Assembly (NCBI GenBank): GCA_039794345.1
Contig: JBDIVQ010000005.1
Coordinates: 1 to 64,000, forward strand
Length of the DNA stretch: 64,000 bases
Direction of reading: 5' to 3'
Source of the DNA: UBA5793 sp039794345
GTDB taxonomy: Bacteria; Planctomycetota; Phycisphaerae; Phycisphaerales; UBA5793
Positions 1-7,999 of the stretch are shown here, piece by piece. Made by a program: the position numbers and the translations under genes. How positions within the stretch are numbered: the first letter of the stretch is position 1; each line of letters begins with the position of its first letter. The notes beneath the pieces are model-generated. The model had not been told where the DNA came from and did not search any database. It saw only the letters and a program-made list of their open reading frames with translations.

Positions 1-416
1 TCACCGTCAACAGCCGCGCCTACGTCGCCCGCTTCGGCTTCACCGGCGCTGACCAGCAGAAGCGCGTCGAGAATCTTTCAGGCGGCGAGCGCAACCGCGT
101 GCATCTGGCCCGCATGCTCAAGAGCGGCGCGAACGTGATCCTCCTCGACGAGCCGACGAACGATCTGGATGTGAACACGCTGCGAGCATTGGAGGAGGCG
201 CTGGAGTCGTTTGCGGGCTGCGCCGTGGTCATCACCCACGACCGCTGGTTTCTGGATCGCATCGCCACGCACATTCTCGCCTTCGAGGGCGACAGCGAGG
301 TGCGCTGGTTTGATGGCAACTACTCGGCCTACGAAGAGGACCACCGGCGCAGACTCGGCGCCGAAGCCGACCAGCCGCACCGGATCAAGTACCGCCGGCT
401 GACGCGGGCGACGTGA
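1..416 (+). CDS. ettA: Energy-dependent translational throttle protein EttA, C-terminal part (5' end cut by window)
   Basis: The open frame enters from the left edge and ends in TGA at 416. The visible 137 or so residues are the end of the second ABC domain of an ABC-F ATPase. The signature LSGGERNRVHLARML is followed by a Walker B of the form LLLDEPTNDLDV, and then by the switch segment ending in HDRWFLDRIATHILAFEGD. That last stretch is very characteristic of EttA, which binds the ribosomal E site and gates entry into elongation according to the ATP/ADP ratio. The protein is cytosolic. The N-terminal ABC domain and the arm/linker lie outside the window. The EttA subtype assignment rests on motif wording remembered from the family. 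Confidence 0.9.
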   Translation, partial: TVNSRAYVARFGFTGADQQKRVENLSGGERNRVHLARMLKSGANVILLDEPTNDLDVNTLRALEEALESFAGCAVVITHDRWFLDRIATHILAFEGDSEVRWFDGNYSAYEEDHRRRLGAEADQPHRIKYRRLTRAT

Positions 417-428
417 GGACGCACCGAC

Positions 429-836
429 CTATCGCGGAATCTGCACGACGTTGCTGGTCGTGCATGGTCGCTGATCGTAGACGACGAGTTGAAGGAATCC
501 GCCGCACGCCAATGGTGCGGCCCGACCCGTCAACTCGCCGGCACCATCGGGTCCGGTGTTCAGCAGTCGCACGAGCCGCAGCCCATGGATGCTCAAACCG
601 AGAATCGTGCCTTCACAGTGTTCAAATGAAATGAGGAAGTTGCCGGTTGCGTCAGCGTACAACAAGCCGGCCGGCCGGTCCGGCGTCGCGCCCTCCCAAG
701 CAACAGACAGGCGGCCGGGACACACGCCTTCGAGCGTGAGTGTGAGACTGTCCGGCCCGGACCGCTGGCAATCCCACACGCCACTCGGACTCGCCGCAGC
801 AACCAACACACACATGTAGAGAGACAGCCCGTGCAT
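429..836 (-). CDS. Small secreted protein carrying the C-terminal module of the neighbouring subtilases
   Basis: This is a 135-residue protein starting with MHGLSLYMCVLVAAASPSGV, a short hydrophobic signal-like stretch. An in-frame start 9 codons further upstream exists, but the ATG at 836 has a strong ribosome binding site (AAGGAGGA, 8 bases upstream) and is preferred. The rest resembles the C-terminal module of the two subtilases next to it: a beta-rich stretch, a Cys about 25 residues from the end, then an LQxV segment and a closing C-x-x-S-N motif (PCTTSNVVQIPR). It lies 45 bases downstream of the 882-2534 subtilase on the same strand, so the two are probably co-transcribed. It has no catalytic domain. 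It could be a stand-alone surface or binding protein, or the remnant of a larger protein. Function unknown. Confidence 0.7.
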   Translation of the reverse strand: MHGLSLYMCVLVAAASPSGVWDCQRSGPDSLTLTLEGVCPGRLSVAWEGATPDRPAGLLYADATGNFLISFEHCEGTILGLSIHGLRLVRLLNTGPDGAGELTGRAAPLACGGFLQLVVYDQRPCTTSNVVQIPR

Positions 837-881
837 GAATACTCTCCTCCTTCGCCAAGTCAAGTCCCTGTGATAACCGAT

Positions 882-2534
882 CTATGGAAACGTGAACTCG
901 ATCAGGTTGGAGACGCGACAGTCGCTCAGGTCGACTGCCTGGAGATATCGCGTCAGGCCTGTCCATCCTCCGGGGACGCTCGCCTCGTGGATGGCAGCAC
1001 CGTTGCTCGCAGCCGTCGCTTCACCGAGCACGCTCGCGTTCGCAATCCCCACATAGACATTCGTGCATCCGGAGACCGCAGTCTGCCCTGTCGACGATCC
1101 GTAGTAGAATCGGACGGTTGCACCACTCGCAGCGCCGGCGGCCTTGAACTTATTGGAAACCCCTGCTTCTCCAGGATGAGGGTCTCGCCCCCAGAGTAGG
1201 CCCGTAGCAAGCGCCATCGAGTTGAATGCGTTGATGCGTCCATGTCCGTGCAGGTTTTCGTTATAATCCGTGTTTTCATCGCAGCCAGCGTACAGAAGCG
1301 CCTCGACCTCGCTCGCCGTGAGATCAGGATCATAGGACCAGATCAGGGCACAGAGTCCTGCAACCTGGGGTGTCGCGTAAGATGTTCCCGGACCGAGCGG
1401 TGTACCGTAGGCGTCGTCAGCCGTGTTCTTCGTAGAGTAGATGCTGACAGCCGGCGCCATGACGTCGATCATCGCGCCGATCGTCGAGCCATAGTTGGTT
1501 TTCTCATTCGCGATGAACCTGGCATCCTGCTTGTCTGTCCCTCCGACAGTGATCATGTCCGGGAACGGATCGTAGGAGAAAATCATCGAGTTTCCGGCCG
1601 CCTGCACAATGAGCGTATCCGGATAAGCCTCGCGAATGTACTCTGTATTGTCGGCCCACTGCTGCCATGTGGTTGGATTATCCCAGTTCGAGATCGCTGT
1701 ACTGCAAATCACTCGGTCACCAGCTCCCGCCGACACCCAGAAGCACGCAAGAACATCGTCAGTTTGGCCGTTTCCGAACTTGAGCATACGATGGCGCAGT
1801 GTCCACCCGACTCCACTCACACCGTCGCCATTGTTCCCTGTCGCGGCAGCTGCACCGAGCACGAGAGTGCCATGTCCGAATGTATCACCGATGTCGGCGC
1901 CCGCTTCATTCTCCCACAACTCGTTCGACTGGTCCCACCCGAGTCGTCGGGATTCGTTGAGATCGCTCAAATCCTCGTGTGTAACTCGCAATCCCGTATC
2001 AACGACGCCGATGACGACATCGTCGTGGCCATCGGTGTGGATCTGCCACGCTGCACACGATTCGATTCGGAGGTGATGCCATTGCTCGTCAAAGTCCTCA
2101 TCATCCGGGCAAACGTTCGACAGAACTCCCTGAGGAAAGAGCTGCCAATTCGGGCACACGTACCTGTAGTACCCCGTGGCGATGAGTTGCTCGCCGATGT
2201 CGTTTTCCGAGCGGCCGGGGGGGACGTTGAACCAGTACTCATCCATCCGCTCGTGGTAGCGGTAGACGTGCTCGCCGAGGGTGTCGATCGTGTACGCGAC
2301 GGCCCGCGCATAGAGCACCTCCGCCTGCTCGCGCGTGAAGCCGCGCTCCAGCCAGTGCTCGACCTGGAGGGGTCTGACGACCATCTTTCCCGTGAACTCC
2401 CAGCGGCCCGGCTCCTCACGCCACCGCTGCCCCAGCGCCACGGCGGGGCTGTCAACAATCCAGATGCACACGAAAAGTGCGATCAGGGCGAGTGTCTTGG
2501 GGGGGGGGGGCACGTTGCGGGTGCGGTCGGTCAT
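882..2534 (-). CDS. Secreted S8 family serine protease (subtilase) with C-terminal module
   Basis: This 550-residue protease has a signal peptide (residues about 14-36, hydrophobic core TLALIALFVCIWIVDSPAVA). A propeptide-like region follows, and then the S8 domain. The catalytic Asp is in VVDTGLRVTHED, His in GHGTLVLGAAAA and Ser in GTSYATPQVAGL, so the triad is intact. The last 95 or so residues (from PGEAGVSN) form the module also found at the end of the 2836-4587 protease, closing with CRVSNLIEFTFP. The start at 2534 is set by the purine-rich site GAGGGAGG just upstream and by the signal peptide. Upstream in-frame codons give no signal peptide. A run of 12 C (coding strand) encodes four prolines at residues 9-12. 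By eye this gene is less GC-rich than its neighbours. Substrate unknown. Confidence 0.9.
   Translation of the reverse strand: MTDRTRNVPPPPKTLALIALFVCIWIVDSPAVALGQRWREEPGRWEFTGKMVVRPLQVEHWLERGFTREQAEVLYARAVAYTIDTLGEHVYRYHERMDEYWFNVPPGRSENDIGEQLIATGYYRYVCPNWQLFPQGVLSNVCPDDEDFDEQWHHLRIESCAAWQIHTDGHDDVVIGVVDTGLRVTHEDLSDLNESRRLGWDQSNELWENEAGADIGDTFGHGTLVLGAAAATGNNGDGVSGVGWTLRHRMLKFGNGQTDDVLACFWVSAGAGDRVICSTAISNWDNPTTWQQWADNTEYIREAYPDTLIVQAAGNSMIFSYDPFPDMITVGGTDKQDARFIANEKTNYGSTIGAMIDVMAPAVSIYSTKNTADDAYGTPLGPGTSYATPQVAGLCALIWSYDPDLTASEVEALLYAGCDENTDYNENLHGHGRINAFNSMALATGLLWGRDPHPGEAGVSNKFKAAGAASGATVRFYYGSSTGQTAVSGCTNVYVGIANASVLGEATAASNGAAIHEASVPGGWTGLTRYLQAVDLSDCRVSNLIEFTFP
2499..2510. repeat. Homopolymer of 12 G in the 5' end of the protease gene
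   Basis: Twelve consecutive G on the plus strand (C on the coding strand) fall at codons 9-12 of the subtilase, just before the signal-peptide core. Gain or loss of one base would frameshift the protein before export. It is either a slipped-strand contingency tract or a sequencing or assembly error that happens to be in frame. Confidence 0.9.
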
Positions 2535-2559
2535 GGGAGCCTCCCTCTCGGTTGCAGTC

Positions 2560-2588
2560 AGAATAACCGATTTCGGGGCGGCTGTCAA
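2560..2588 (-). promoter_or_regulatory. Sigma-70-type promoter for the 882-2534 protease
   Basis: Read on the minus strand, a perfect -35 TTGACA (2583-2588) is separated by 17 bases from a -10 TATTCT (2560-2565), and the ATG follows about 25 bases later. The upstream flank is A/T-rich. The predicted 5' leader is only about 20 bases long and contains the ribosome binding site. Confidence 0.6.
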
Positions 2589-2745
2589 GGCAAAAAAGCG
2601 CAACTCCACGATAATTCTGAAAGAAGTCCTCTGGCATGCGGTTGATGGCCGAGACCGGAAGTCGCAAGTCGCTCTGCCTGAGCGGTTTGCCTCCCGGGCG
2701 CCGAGGTGCCGGGGCCTGGGATCAAGGTCTCGATCCGCCCGCCGC

Positions 2746-2773
2746 TTGCAATCTCGACGATCGGAAGTATGAT
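2746..2773 (+). promoter_or_regulatory. Candidate sigma-70 promoter for the 2836-4587 protease
   Basis: TTGCAA at 2746-2751 (4 of 6 to consensus) is followed after 16 bases by TATGAT at 2768-2773 (5 of 6). The start codon lies 62 bases downstream. This is a pattern match only. Confidence 0.4.
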
Positions 2774-2835
2774 TGTGGAGGGGTCTGTCCACGATTCCGC
2801 GATCACGTCGCCGCCCGACTCGGAGGAGAGTAGCC

Positions 2836-4587
2836 ATGCGCCTGTGCCTGCTCCTGTTGGCCTGTCTGCTGTCGATCGTTTCACGGGCGGGCGCGACAGG
2901 AGGCGGTTCAGCACCGCCGGCTGCTGCGCCTGAGGAACCAGCGCTGGTGCAGTGGATCTTCTTCACTGACAAGGGCATCGCCTCGCCGGCGCAACTCGAC
3001 GCGGCGCTGGCCCGCGTTGCGGCGGCGGCCGATCCGCGCACCGTTGCCCGGCGTCAGGCGCGGCGGACGCTGCCGGGGCTTTTCGATGAGCGCGACCTGC
3101 CGGTTGTGCCCGGCTATGTCGAGGCGGTGAGGGCCACGGGCGCACGGGTTCGCGTTGCCTCGATGTGGGTCAATGCCGTGAGCGTGGAAGCGACGGCCGA
3201 GCAACTCGCGGCGATTGAGCGATTGCCATTCGTGAAGACCACTCAACCCGTGGCCCGTTCGCGCCGCATCGAGCCGCGCATCGCGCCGGCGCCCGCCGCC
3301 GCGCCGGATCAGCGCCCCGCGGGTTTCTACGGCCTGGCCGAAGATCAACTCGCGCAGATCAACCTCATCGAACTTCATAGCGCCGGCTACACCGGCCGCG
3401 ATGTGCGCATCGGCGTCCTCGACACCGGCTTTCTCCGCACTCACGACGCCTTCAATCATCCGGAGCATCCCCTCAACGTCGTCGCTGAGTGGGACTTCGT
3501 CTTCGATGACGGCAACACCGCCAACGAGGGCAACGACCATCCCGACCAGCACAACCACGGCACGATCATCCTCGGCACGCTGGGGGGCTACCTCCCCGGT
3601 GAATACGTCGGCGGCGCCTACGACGCCTCCTTCATCCTCTGCAAGACGGAGGACATCCGCAGCGAGACGCCCGTCGAGGAGGATTATTACGTCGCGGGCC
3701 TCGAGTTCATCGAGGCCAACGGGGGCGACATGGCGACGGCGTCGCTCATCTACATCGACTGGTACACCCAGGAGCAACTCGACGGCCGGACCGCGGTCTG
3801 CACCATCGGCGTCAACATTGCCACCGCCAACGGCGTTCACTGCTGCAACGCGGCAGGCAACATGGGGCACGACCAGAATCCTAATACGTCTCACCTCGGC
3901 GCGCCGGCCGACGCCTTCCAGGTCATCACCTGCGGCGCGGTCGAGCCGACGGGCGAGATCGCCGGCTTTTCCTCCGACGGGCCGACGGCGGACGGGCGCG
4001 TCAAGCCCGAGGTGCTGGCGCGGGGCACGCAGGCGTGGAGCGTGGCGCCGTGGGACAACCACGGCTGGGCGGAGGCAGCGGGCACATCCATGTCCACCCC
4101 ACAGGTTGCCGCCGTCGTCGCCTGCCTCATCGACGCCCGGCCGAACTGGACCGTCGATCAACTGCGCGAATCGCTGTTCACCACCGCGGATTATTACGTT
4201 CTCAACGGCACGTTCGATCCGCTGCACGTCCACGGCTACGGAGTCGTCAACGCGTATGATGCGCTCGGGCTGCTGCGCCTCGCGCCGCCCGATCCCGGGA
4301 CGGCGGGCGTGAGCAACACCCTCACGGCAACGGAGGCGGAGCCGGGCAGTCGCGTGTATTTCATCTACTCAATGAGCGAGGGATCGACGGCGGTGCCGAA
4401 CTGCCCCGGCGTGGAAGTGGAACTGCGCCGGCCGGTGACCGCCGGCTCCGCGGTGGCGGATGGAAACGGCGCAGCGCAACTCGTGCGTTTCGTCCCCGGG
4501 GGCGCGTCGGGTCGAACGGTTCACATTCAGGCGGTGGACGCCGCGGCTTGTCGAACGTCCAACCATGTCGTGCATCAGTTCCCCTGA
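2836..4587 (+). CDS. Secreted S8 family serine protease (subtilase) with propeptide and C-terminal module
   Basis: The protein has 583 residues and starts at MRLCLLLLLACLLSIVSRAG, a clear signal peptide, with GGAGGAGAG at 2822-2829 as ribosome binding site. An earlier in-frame start would add a basic stretch that spoils the signal. Residues about 35-135 look like an I9-type inhibitor propeptide (SVEATAEQLAAIERLPFVK). The catalytic domain has Asp in IGVLDTGFLRTHD, His in HNHGTIILGTLGG and Ser in GTSMSTPQVAAVV. The C-terminal 90 or so residues (from GVSNTLTA to CRTSNHVVHQFP) repeat the module of the divergent neighbour. The protein is probably secreted or surface-anchored. The two proteases are not close copies: their propeptides and catalytic-domain loops differ. 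Confidence 0.9.
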   Translation: MRLCLLLLACLLSIVSRAGATGGGSAPPAAAPEEPALVQWIFFTDKGIASPAQLDAALARVAAAADPRTVARRQARRTLPGLFDERDLPVVPGYVEAVRATGARVRVASMWVNAVSVEATAEQLAAIERLPFVKTTQPVARSRRIEPRIAPAPAAAPDQRPAGFYGLAEDQLAQINLIELHSAGYTGRDVRIGVLDTGFLRTHDAFNHPEHPLNVVAEWDFVFDDGNTANEGNDHPDQHNHGTIILGTLGGYLPGEYVGGAYDASFILCKTEDIRSETPVEEDYYVAGLEFIEANGGDMATASLIYIDWYTQEQLDGRTAVCTIGVNIATANGVHCCNAAGNMGHDQNPNTSHLGAPADAFQVITCGAVEPTGEIAGFSSDGPTADGRVKPEVLARGTQAWSVAPWDNHGWAEAAGTSMSTPQVAAVVACLIDARPNWTVDQLRESLFTTADYYVLNGTFDPLHVHGYGVVNAYDALGLLRLAPPDPGTAGVSNTLTATEAEPGSRVYFIYSMSEGSTAVPNCPGVEVELRRPVTAGSAVADGNGAAQLVRFVPGGASGRTVHIQAVDAAACRTSNHVVHQFP

Positions 4588-4610
4588 CGCCCGGTGAGTG
4601 CATCGAGATG

Positions 4611-4643
4611 CAGATCGCCCGGCACGCCGAGGTATTCGAGGGC
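4611..4643. repeat. 33-bp exact direct copy of the 3' part of ftsI
   Basis: The sequence at 4611-4643 is identical to 4828-4860, which lies inside the 3' end of ftsI and encodes ALEYLGVPGDL on the minus strand. The copy sits just after the 2836-4587 protease gene, 184 bp from the original. It marks the right edge of the protease patch and may be a footprint of an insertion or a partial gene duplication. Confidence 0.9.
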
Positions 4644-4800
4644 GCCGGGTGCCGTGGTCCGGAGGGAGGCTTTGCGACCGGAGGGCCACGTCGTTGTGCG
4701 GACGGTCGATCACACCGGATCAATCGTCATTCGCGCGTCCGCGTGGCCCGCGCTCCCAGAGCCTCGCTTGACCACGGCACCCTACGTCTCACAGTCGTGC

Positions 4801-6579
4801 TCAGTTCCGCGCCGTCTCATCCAGCGCCAGATCGCCCGGCACGCCGAGGTATTCGAGGGCACGGTTCATCATCGTCGCGGCGACGGGTCCGCACACGGCG
4901 CCGCCGAAGTGGCCGAGGCTGCGGTCGGGGTCTTCGATGATGCAGAGGACGACGAGGCGGGGATCGTCCAGCGGCGCGCCGGCGATGAAACTGATGATGT
5001 AGCGGTCCTTGTGGTAGCCGCGGCCATCGCGCCGCGGCATTTCGGCCGTGCCCGACTTGCCGAACATGCGATAGCGCGCGACTTCGTTGGCCTTGCGTCC
5101 GCTTCCCAGCGTCATCACCTTTCGCATCGTCTGGCGGGTGAGATGAGCGGTCGATTCGAGCATGGGCCGCTGTGTAACATAAGGCACAATCGGCACATCC
5201 TGTGTGGGGACGATGAGGTTGATCGGGGGCATCGAGCCGTCGCGGCAGAAGGCGGCGAAGGCCCGCACCATCTGGAGGGGCGTCACCGCGATCTCATGCC
5301 CCATCGAGACGCTCGTCTGCGTGTAGTGCGTCCACTCCTTCGGTATCGTGACAATGCCGCCGGTTTCGCCGGGCAGGCCGCTGCCGGTGGGCCGGCCGAA
5401 GCCGAAGTCCGCCACGCACTGCTGCAACTGCCGGTCCGTGAGTCGCAGCGCCGCCTGGGCCATGCCGATGTTGCTCGATTTGATCATCACGCCTTCCCAG
5501 GTGAGTTCGGGGTAGGGATAGGCGTCGCTGATGTGCCGGCCGCGCGGCGTGCGGTAGGAGCCGTTGTGCGTGTTGAAGACTTCATCGATGGGGACGAGGC
5601 CGAGTTCCGTCACCCGCGCCCACACAAAGGACTTGAACGTCGAGCCGGGTTCATAGGGATCGGTGATGCAGCGAAGGCGCGCCAGGCTGGGGTCGAGGGC
5701 GCGCAGCGGATCATCGGTGTAGGGGCCGTAGCCGGGGCGGTCGCGCAGGAGATCGGTCATGGCGAGGATCTCGCCGCTGTGGGGATCGAAGATCATCGCC
5801 CGCCCGCCGCCGGCATTGACCGCCTCGACGCCGGCGCGAATCTCCTCCTCGACGATGCGCTGCATCTCGACGTCGATGGCGAGGCGCACGTGGCGTCCGT
5901 CGGCGCCGGGAACGTGCCCGTCGCGCTCGACCCACATCGCGTTGCGGTTGACGTCGCGCAGGTAGCGGAGGCGTCCGGGCCGGCCGGTGAGGACGGAGTT
6001 GTAGATGGCTTCGACGCCGCTGCGGCCGATGTGGTCGGTCCCGACGAGTCCGATGAGCGGGGCCGCGAGGTCGCCGTAGGGCCGGTGGCGCACGAGGACC
6101 GGCTCGACGCCGACGCCGCGGAAACTCGCGGTTCTCACCGCTTCGAGTTCCGCATCGGTGAGCAGGTCGATGAGCACGGCATAGCGCTTGTCGAGCCGCT
6201 CCTGCACCTTGCGATCGAGTTCGACGGGGTTGCGGCCGAGGAGGCTCGCGATGTCGATGGCGATGGTGTAGGGATCATCGACCTCCTGCGGATCGACAAA
6301 GAGGCGGTAGCCGACGCGGCTGGTGGCAAGGACGCGGCCGCGCCGATCAAGGATGTCGCCGCGGTTGGCCATCTCGGGCCGGGTGGAACTGGTGAGCGGC
6401 GTATGGCGCACCAGGTTCTCGCTCGGCGCCGTCTGGAGTTGCGCCACGCGCGCCAGAACGAGCATCATCGCGCCGATGACCGCCGCCACGAGGAGGTTGA
6501 GCGCCAGGCCGAAGCGCCGGGTTTCAGATGCTGCGGGTCGAGCGGGTTCGAGGTGCATGGGGGCGTGCGGCCCGTTCAT
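4801..6579 (-). CDS. ftsI: Peptidoglycan D,D-transpeptidase FtsI (PBP3-like)
   Basis: This 592-residue division-specific penicillin-binding protein cross-links septal peptidoglycan. A single N-terminal membrane segment lies at residues about 24-45. It is followed by the dimerisation domain beginning NRGDILDRRGRVLATS, and then the transpeptidase domain with the three expected motifs: GSTFK (acylated Ser), SSN (KSSNIGM) and KSGT (FGKSGTAEM). Its start overlaps the stop of the upstream FtsL-like gene by 4 bases (ATGA), the usual coupling of this pair. It closes the rsmH-LysM-ftsL-ftsI string. No murE, murF or mraY follows, which is unlike the classical dcw order. The 3' end carries the source of a 33-bp duplication. 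Confidence 0.95.
   Translation of the reverse strand: MNGPHAPMHLEPARPAASETRRFGLALNLLVAAVIGAMMLVLARVAQLQTAPSENLVRHTPLTSSTRPEMANRGDILDRRGRVLATSRVGYRLFVDPQEVDDPYTIAIDIASLLGRNPVELDRKVQERLDKRYAVLIDLLTDAELEAVRTASFRGVGVEPVLVRHRPYGDLAAPLIGLVGTDHIGRSGVEAIYNSVLTGRPGRLRYLRDVNRNAMWVERDGHVPGADGRHVRLAIDVEMQRIVEEEIRAGVEAVNAGGGRAMIFDPHSGEILAMTDLLRDRPGYGPYTDDPLRALDPSLARLRCITDPYEPGSTFKSFVWARVTELGLVPIDEVFNTHNGSYRTPRGRHISDAYPYPELTWEGVMIKSSNIGMAQAALRLTDRQLQQCVADFGFGRPTGSGLPGETGGIVTIPKEWTHYTQTSVSMGHEIAVTPLQMVRAFAAFCRDGSMPPINLIVPTQDVPIVPYVTQRPMLESTAHLTRQTMRKVMTLGSGRKANEVARYRMFGKSGTAEMPRRDGRGYHKDRYIISFIAGAPLDDPRLVVLCIIEDPDRSLGHFGGAVCGPVAATMMNRALEYLGVPGDLALDETARN
4828..4860. repeat. Original copy of the 33-bp repeat, inside ftsI
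   Basis: This is the source copy of the repeat at 4611-4643, coding for the last conserved residues of the transpeptidase on the minus strand. Confidence 0.9.
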
Positions 6580-6935
6580 CGGACCGCCTCCGTCGCGGCT
6601 GTCTCCAGCGCGCGATCAGGCAGCACCGCGGAGGCCGGCAGTTCGACGAGGTAACACTCGCTCAGCAGCAGCGGCACCAGCCGTTCACCGGTTTCCCGCT
6701 CGAGGGCGGAGGCGAGGGCGGCGACGCGATCCTGGCGGAGTCGCTCGTGAATCGCCACGCGCAGGCGCCAGGAGCGCTCCTCGTGCTGGAGGAGCCGCCG
6801 ATGGGTGACCGACATCTGGTACGCCGCTTCAATGCGCTGCTGGCGGATGACCAGCAGGCCGCACGACGTAGCGCCGGCGATGAGGACACAGACCGCGACC
6901 TTGGGAACGAGCGCCATATCCCACTTCATCGACAC
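6576..6935 (-). CDS. ftsL: FtsL-like divisome protein
   Basis: This is a 119-residue bitopic protein. Residues about 10-30 (VPKVAVCVLIAGATSCGLLV) form one membrane segment. A charged helical stretch follows (RRLLQHEERSWRLRVAIHER) that can form a coiled coil, ending in a short periplasmic tail. FtsL proteins are poorly conserved in sequence, so the call rests on topology, length and position directly before ftsI with a 4-base overlap. Its expected role is to scaffold the FtsQLB complex at the septum. FtsQ and FtsB are not in the window. Confidence 0.7.
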   Translation of the reverse strand: MSMKWDMALVPKVAVCVLIAGATSCGLLVIRQQRIEAAYQMSVTHRRLLQHEERSWRLRVAIHERLRQDRVAALASALERETGERLVPLLLSECYLVELPASAVLPDRALETAATEAVR

Positions 6936-7012
6936 TCGACTTGAGCCGCGATGAATCGCGTCACGGCCCCGCGAGGCGTCAGCGCGTGCCCCCCTTCACG
7001 GGAAAGGTCGTC

Positions 7013-7897
7013 CTAGCGCACCGGGATGCGGATCGTCTTTCCGATGGGCAGCACATCGGGGTTTCGGATAATGTCGCGGTTGAGCGCCACGATCTCGTGC
7101 CAGCGCCCTCCCTTGCCGAGGTGTTTCTTCGCCAGATCCCAGAGGCGATCGTCTTCACGGATCGTGTAGTCAATCGTCTTGATCGCAGTGCTTCTGGCCG
7201 GCGGGGCTTGCGCGGCAGGGGCGGTCGGCGTGTGGCCCGGGGGCGCGGTTCGTCCGCCCGTCAGCACGTCTTTCTGCGGCAGGATGATCGTCATGCCTGG
7301 AAGCAGCCGACTGGTCGGGGGAATGACGTCGGCATTGTGGCTGAGCAGCGCTTCGTAGAGTGAGCCATCGCCGTAGAACCTGCGGCAGAGGCCGTACAAC
7401 GTATCGCCGTCGCGGACGACGTACCGCTCGCCCGACGCACGGCCGGCCGAAGACTCAGGAAGGACCGGCGTGGGGCCGGGGCCCATGATGATCGGCTCCG
7501 CCTGGCTCTCCCCGGAGTTCACATGCTGCTCATACTCGGAGGCCTGACCGGTTCGCAGATCAAGGTCCGGGCCGGCAGAGCCGCCGGCGGGGGGAGGTGC
7601 AGTTCCGGCTCCCCCCTCGACCGTGGGCTGCATCGCCCCCTGCGGCGGCTCAAAGAGCGTGATCTCCCGGTTGGCGGGCGCGTCGAAGGAAGTCGCCGCC
7701 GCCGACTCGCCGAACTGTCGGCGATACTGGTCGCCCATGCCCGAGGGCAGTTGGACGAGCGGACTGGGGGACGACGTCTCCTCGAGGCGCGCCAACTCGC
7801 CCTGCTGGGCAGGAGAGAGATGGTCGGCGAGCAGGATGGCCACGACCAGCAGAAGGCTGAATCCGACGATGAGTGCCAGTTTGTTTTCGCGTGTCAT
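7013..7897 (-). CDS. Membrane-anchored protein with two LysM domains
   Basis: This 294-residue protein has an N-terminal membrane anchor (residues about 6-26, LALIVGFSLLLVVAILLADH) and a long Pro/Gly/Ser-rich linker. It carries two LysM peptidoglycan-binding domains: one at about 157-210 (YVVRDGDTLYGLCRRFYGDG to MTIILPQ) and one at the C-terminus (YTIREDDRLWDLAKKHLG to IRIPVR). It contains no hydrolase domain. It sits between rsmH and the ftsL-like gene on the same strand (gaps of 102 and 77 bases). That position suggests a wall-binding protein with a role in division or septal wall organisation, which is inference from context. Confidence 0.85.
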   Translation of the reverse strand: MTRENKLALIVGFSLLLVVAILLADHLSPAQQGELARLEETSSPSPLVQLPSGMGDQYRRQFGESAAATSFDAPANREITLFEPPQGAMQPTVEGGAGTAPPPAGGSAGPDLDLRTGQASEYEQHVNSGESQAEPIIMGPGPTPVLPESSAGRASGERYVVRDGDTLYGLCRRFYGDGSLYEALLSHNADVIPPTSRLLPGMTIILPQKDVLTGGRTAPPGHTPTAPAAQAPPARSTAIKTIDYTIREDDRLWDLAKKHLGKGGRWHEIVALNRDIIRNPDVLPIGKTIRIPVR

Positions 7898-7999
7898 GTG
7901 CGCTGAGCCAACTCCATGCCGAGCGTCTTGCGATTGTCGTGGAATCCTTCCGCGAGGCTGCCCGGACGCTCCAGTCCGGGGCGACGGATCTTCGTCTCG

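Larger units (their letters stand above)
2535..2835. other. Divergent intergenic region between the two subtilases
   Basis: This 301-bp gap separates two divergently transcribed secreted proteases. It contains a good sigma-70-like promoter for each direction (2560-2588 minus, 2746-2773 plus). I see no coding sequence in it. Confidence 0.6.

Noticed and set aside
413..634. Plus-strand frame after ettA
   Set aside because: It is antisense to the small secreted protein, which has its own ribosome binding site and signal peptide.
2908..4233. Minus-strand frame of 441 codons opposite the second subtilase
   Set aside because: It is a shadow of the protease gene; the sense strand has the catalytic triad and signal peptide.
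4594..6654. Long plus-strand open frame (686 codons) over ftsI
   Set aside because: It is antisense to a gene with all three transpeptidase motifs. Its translation has no family-like blocks and reflects the high-GC third-position effect.
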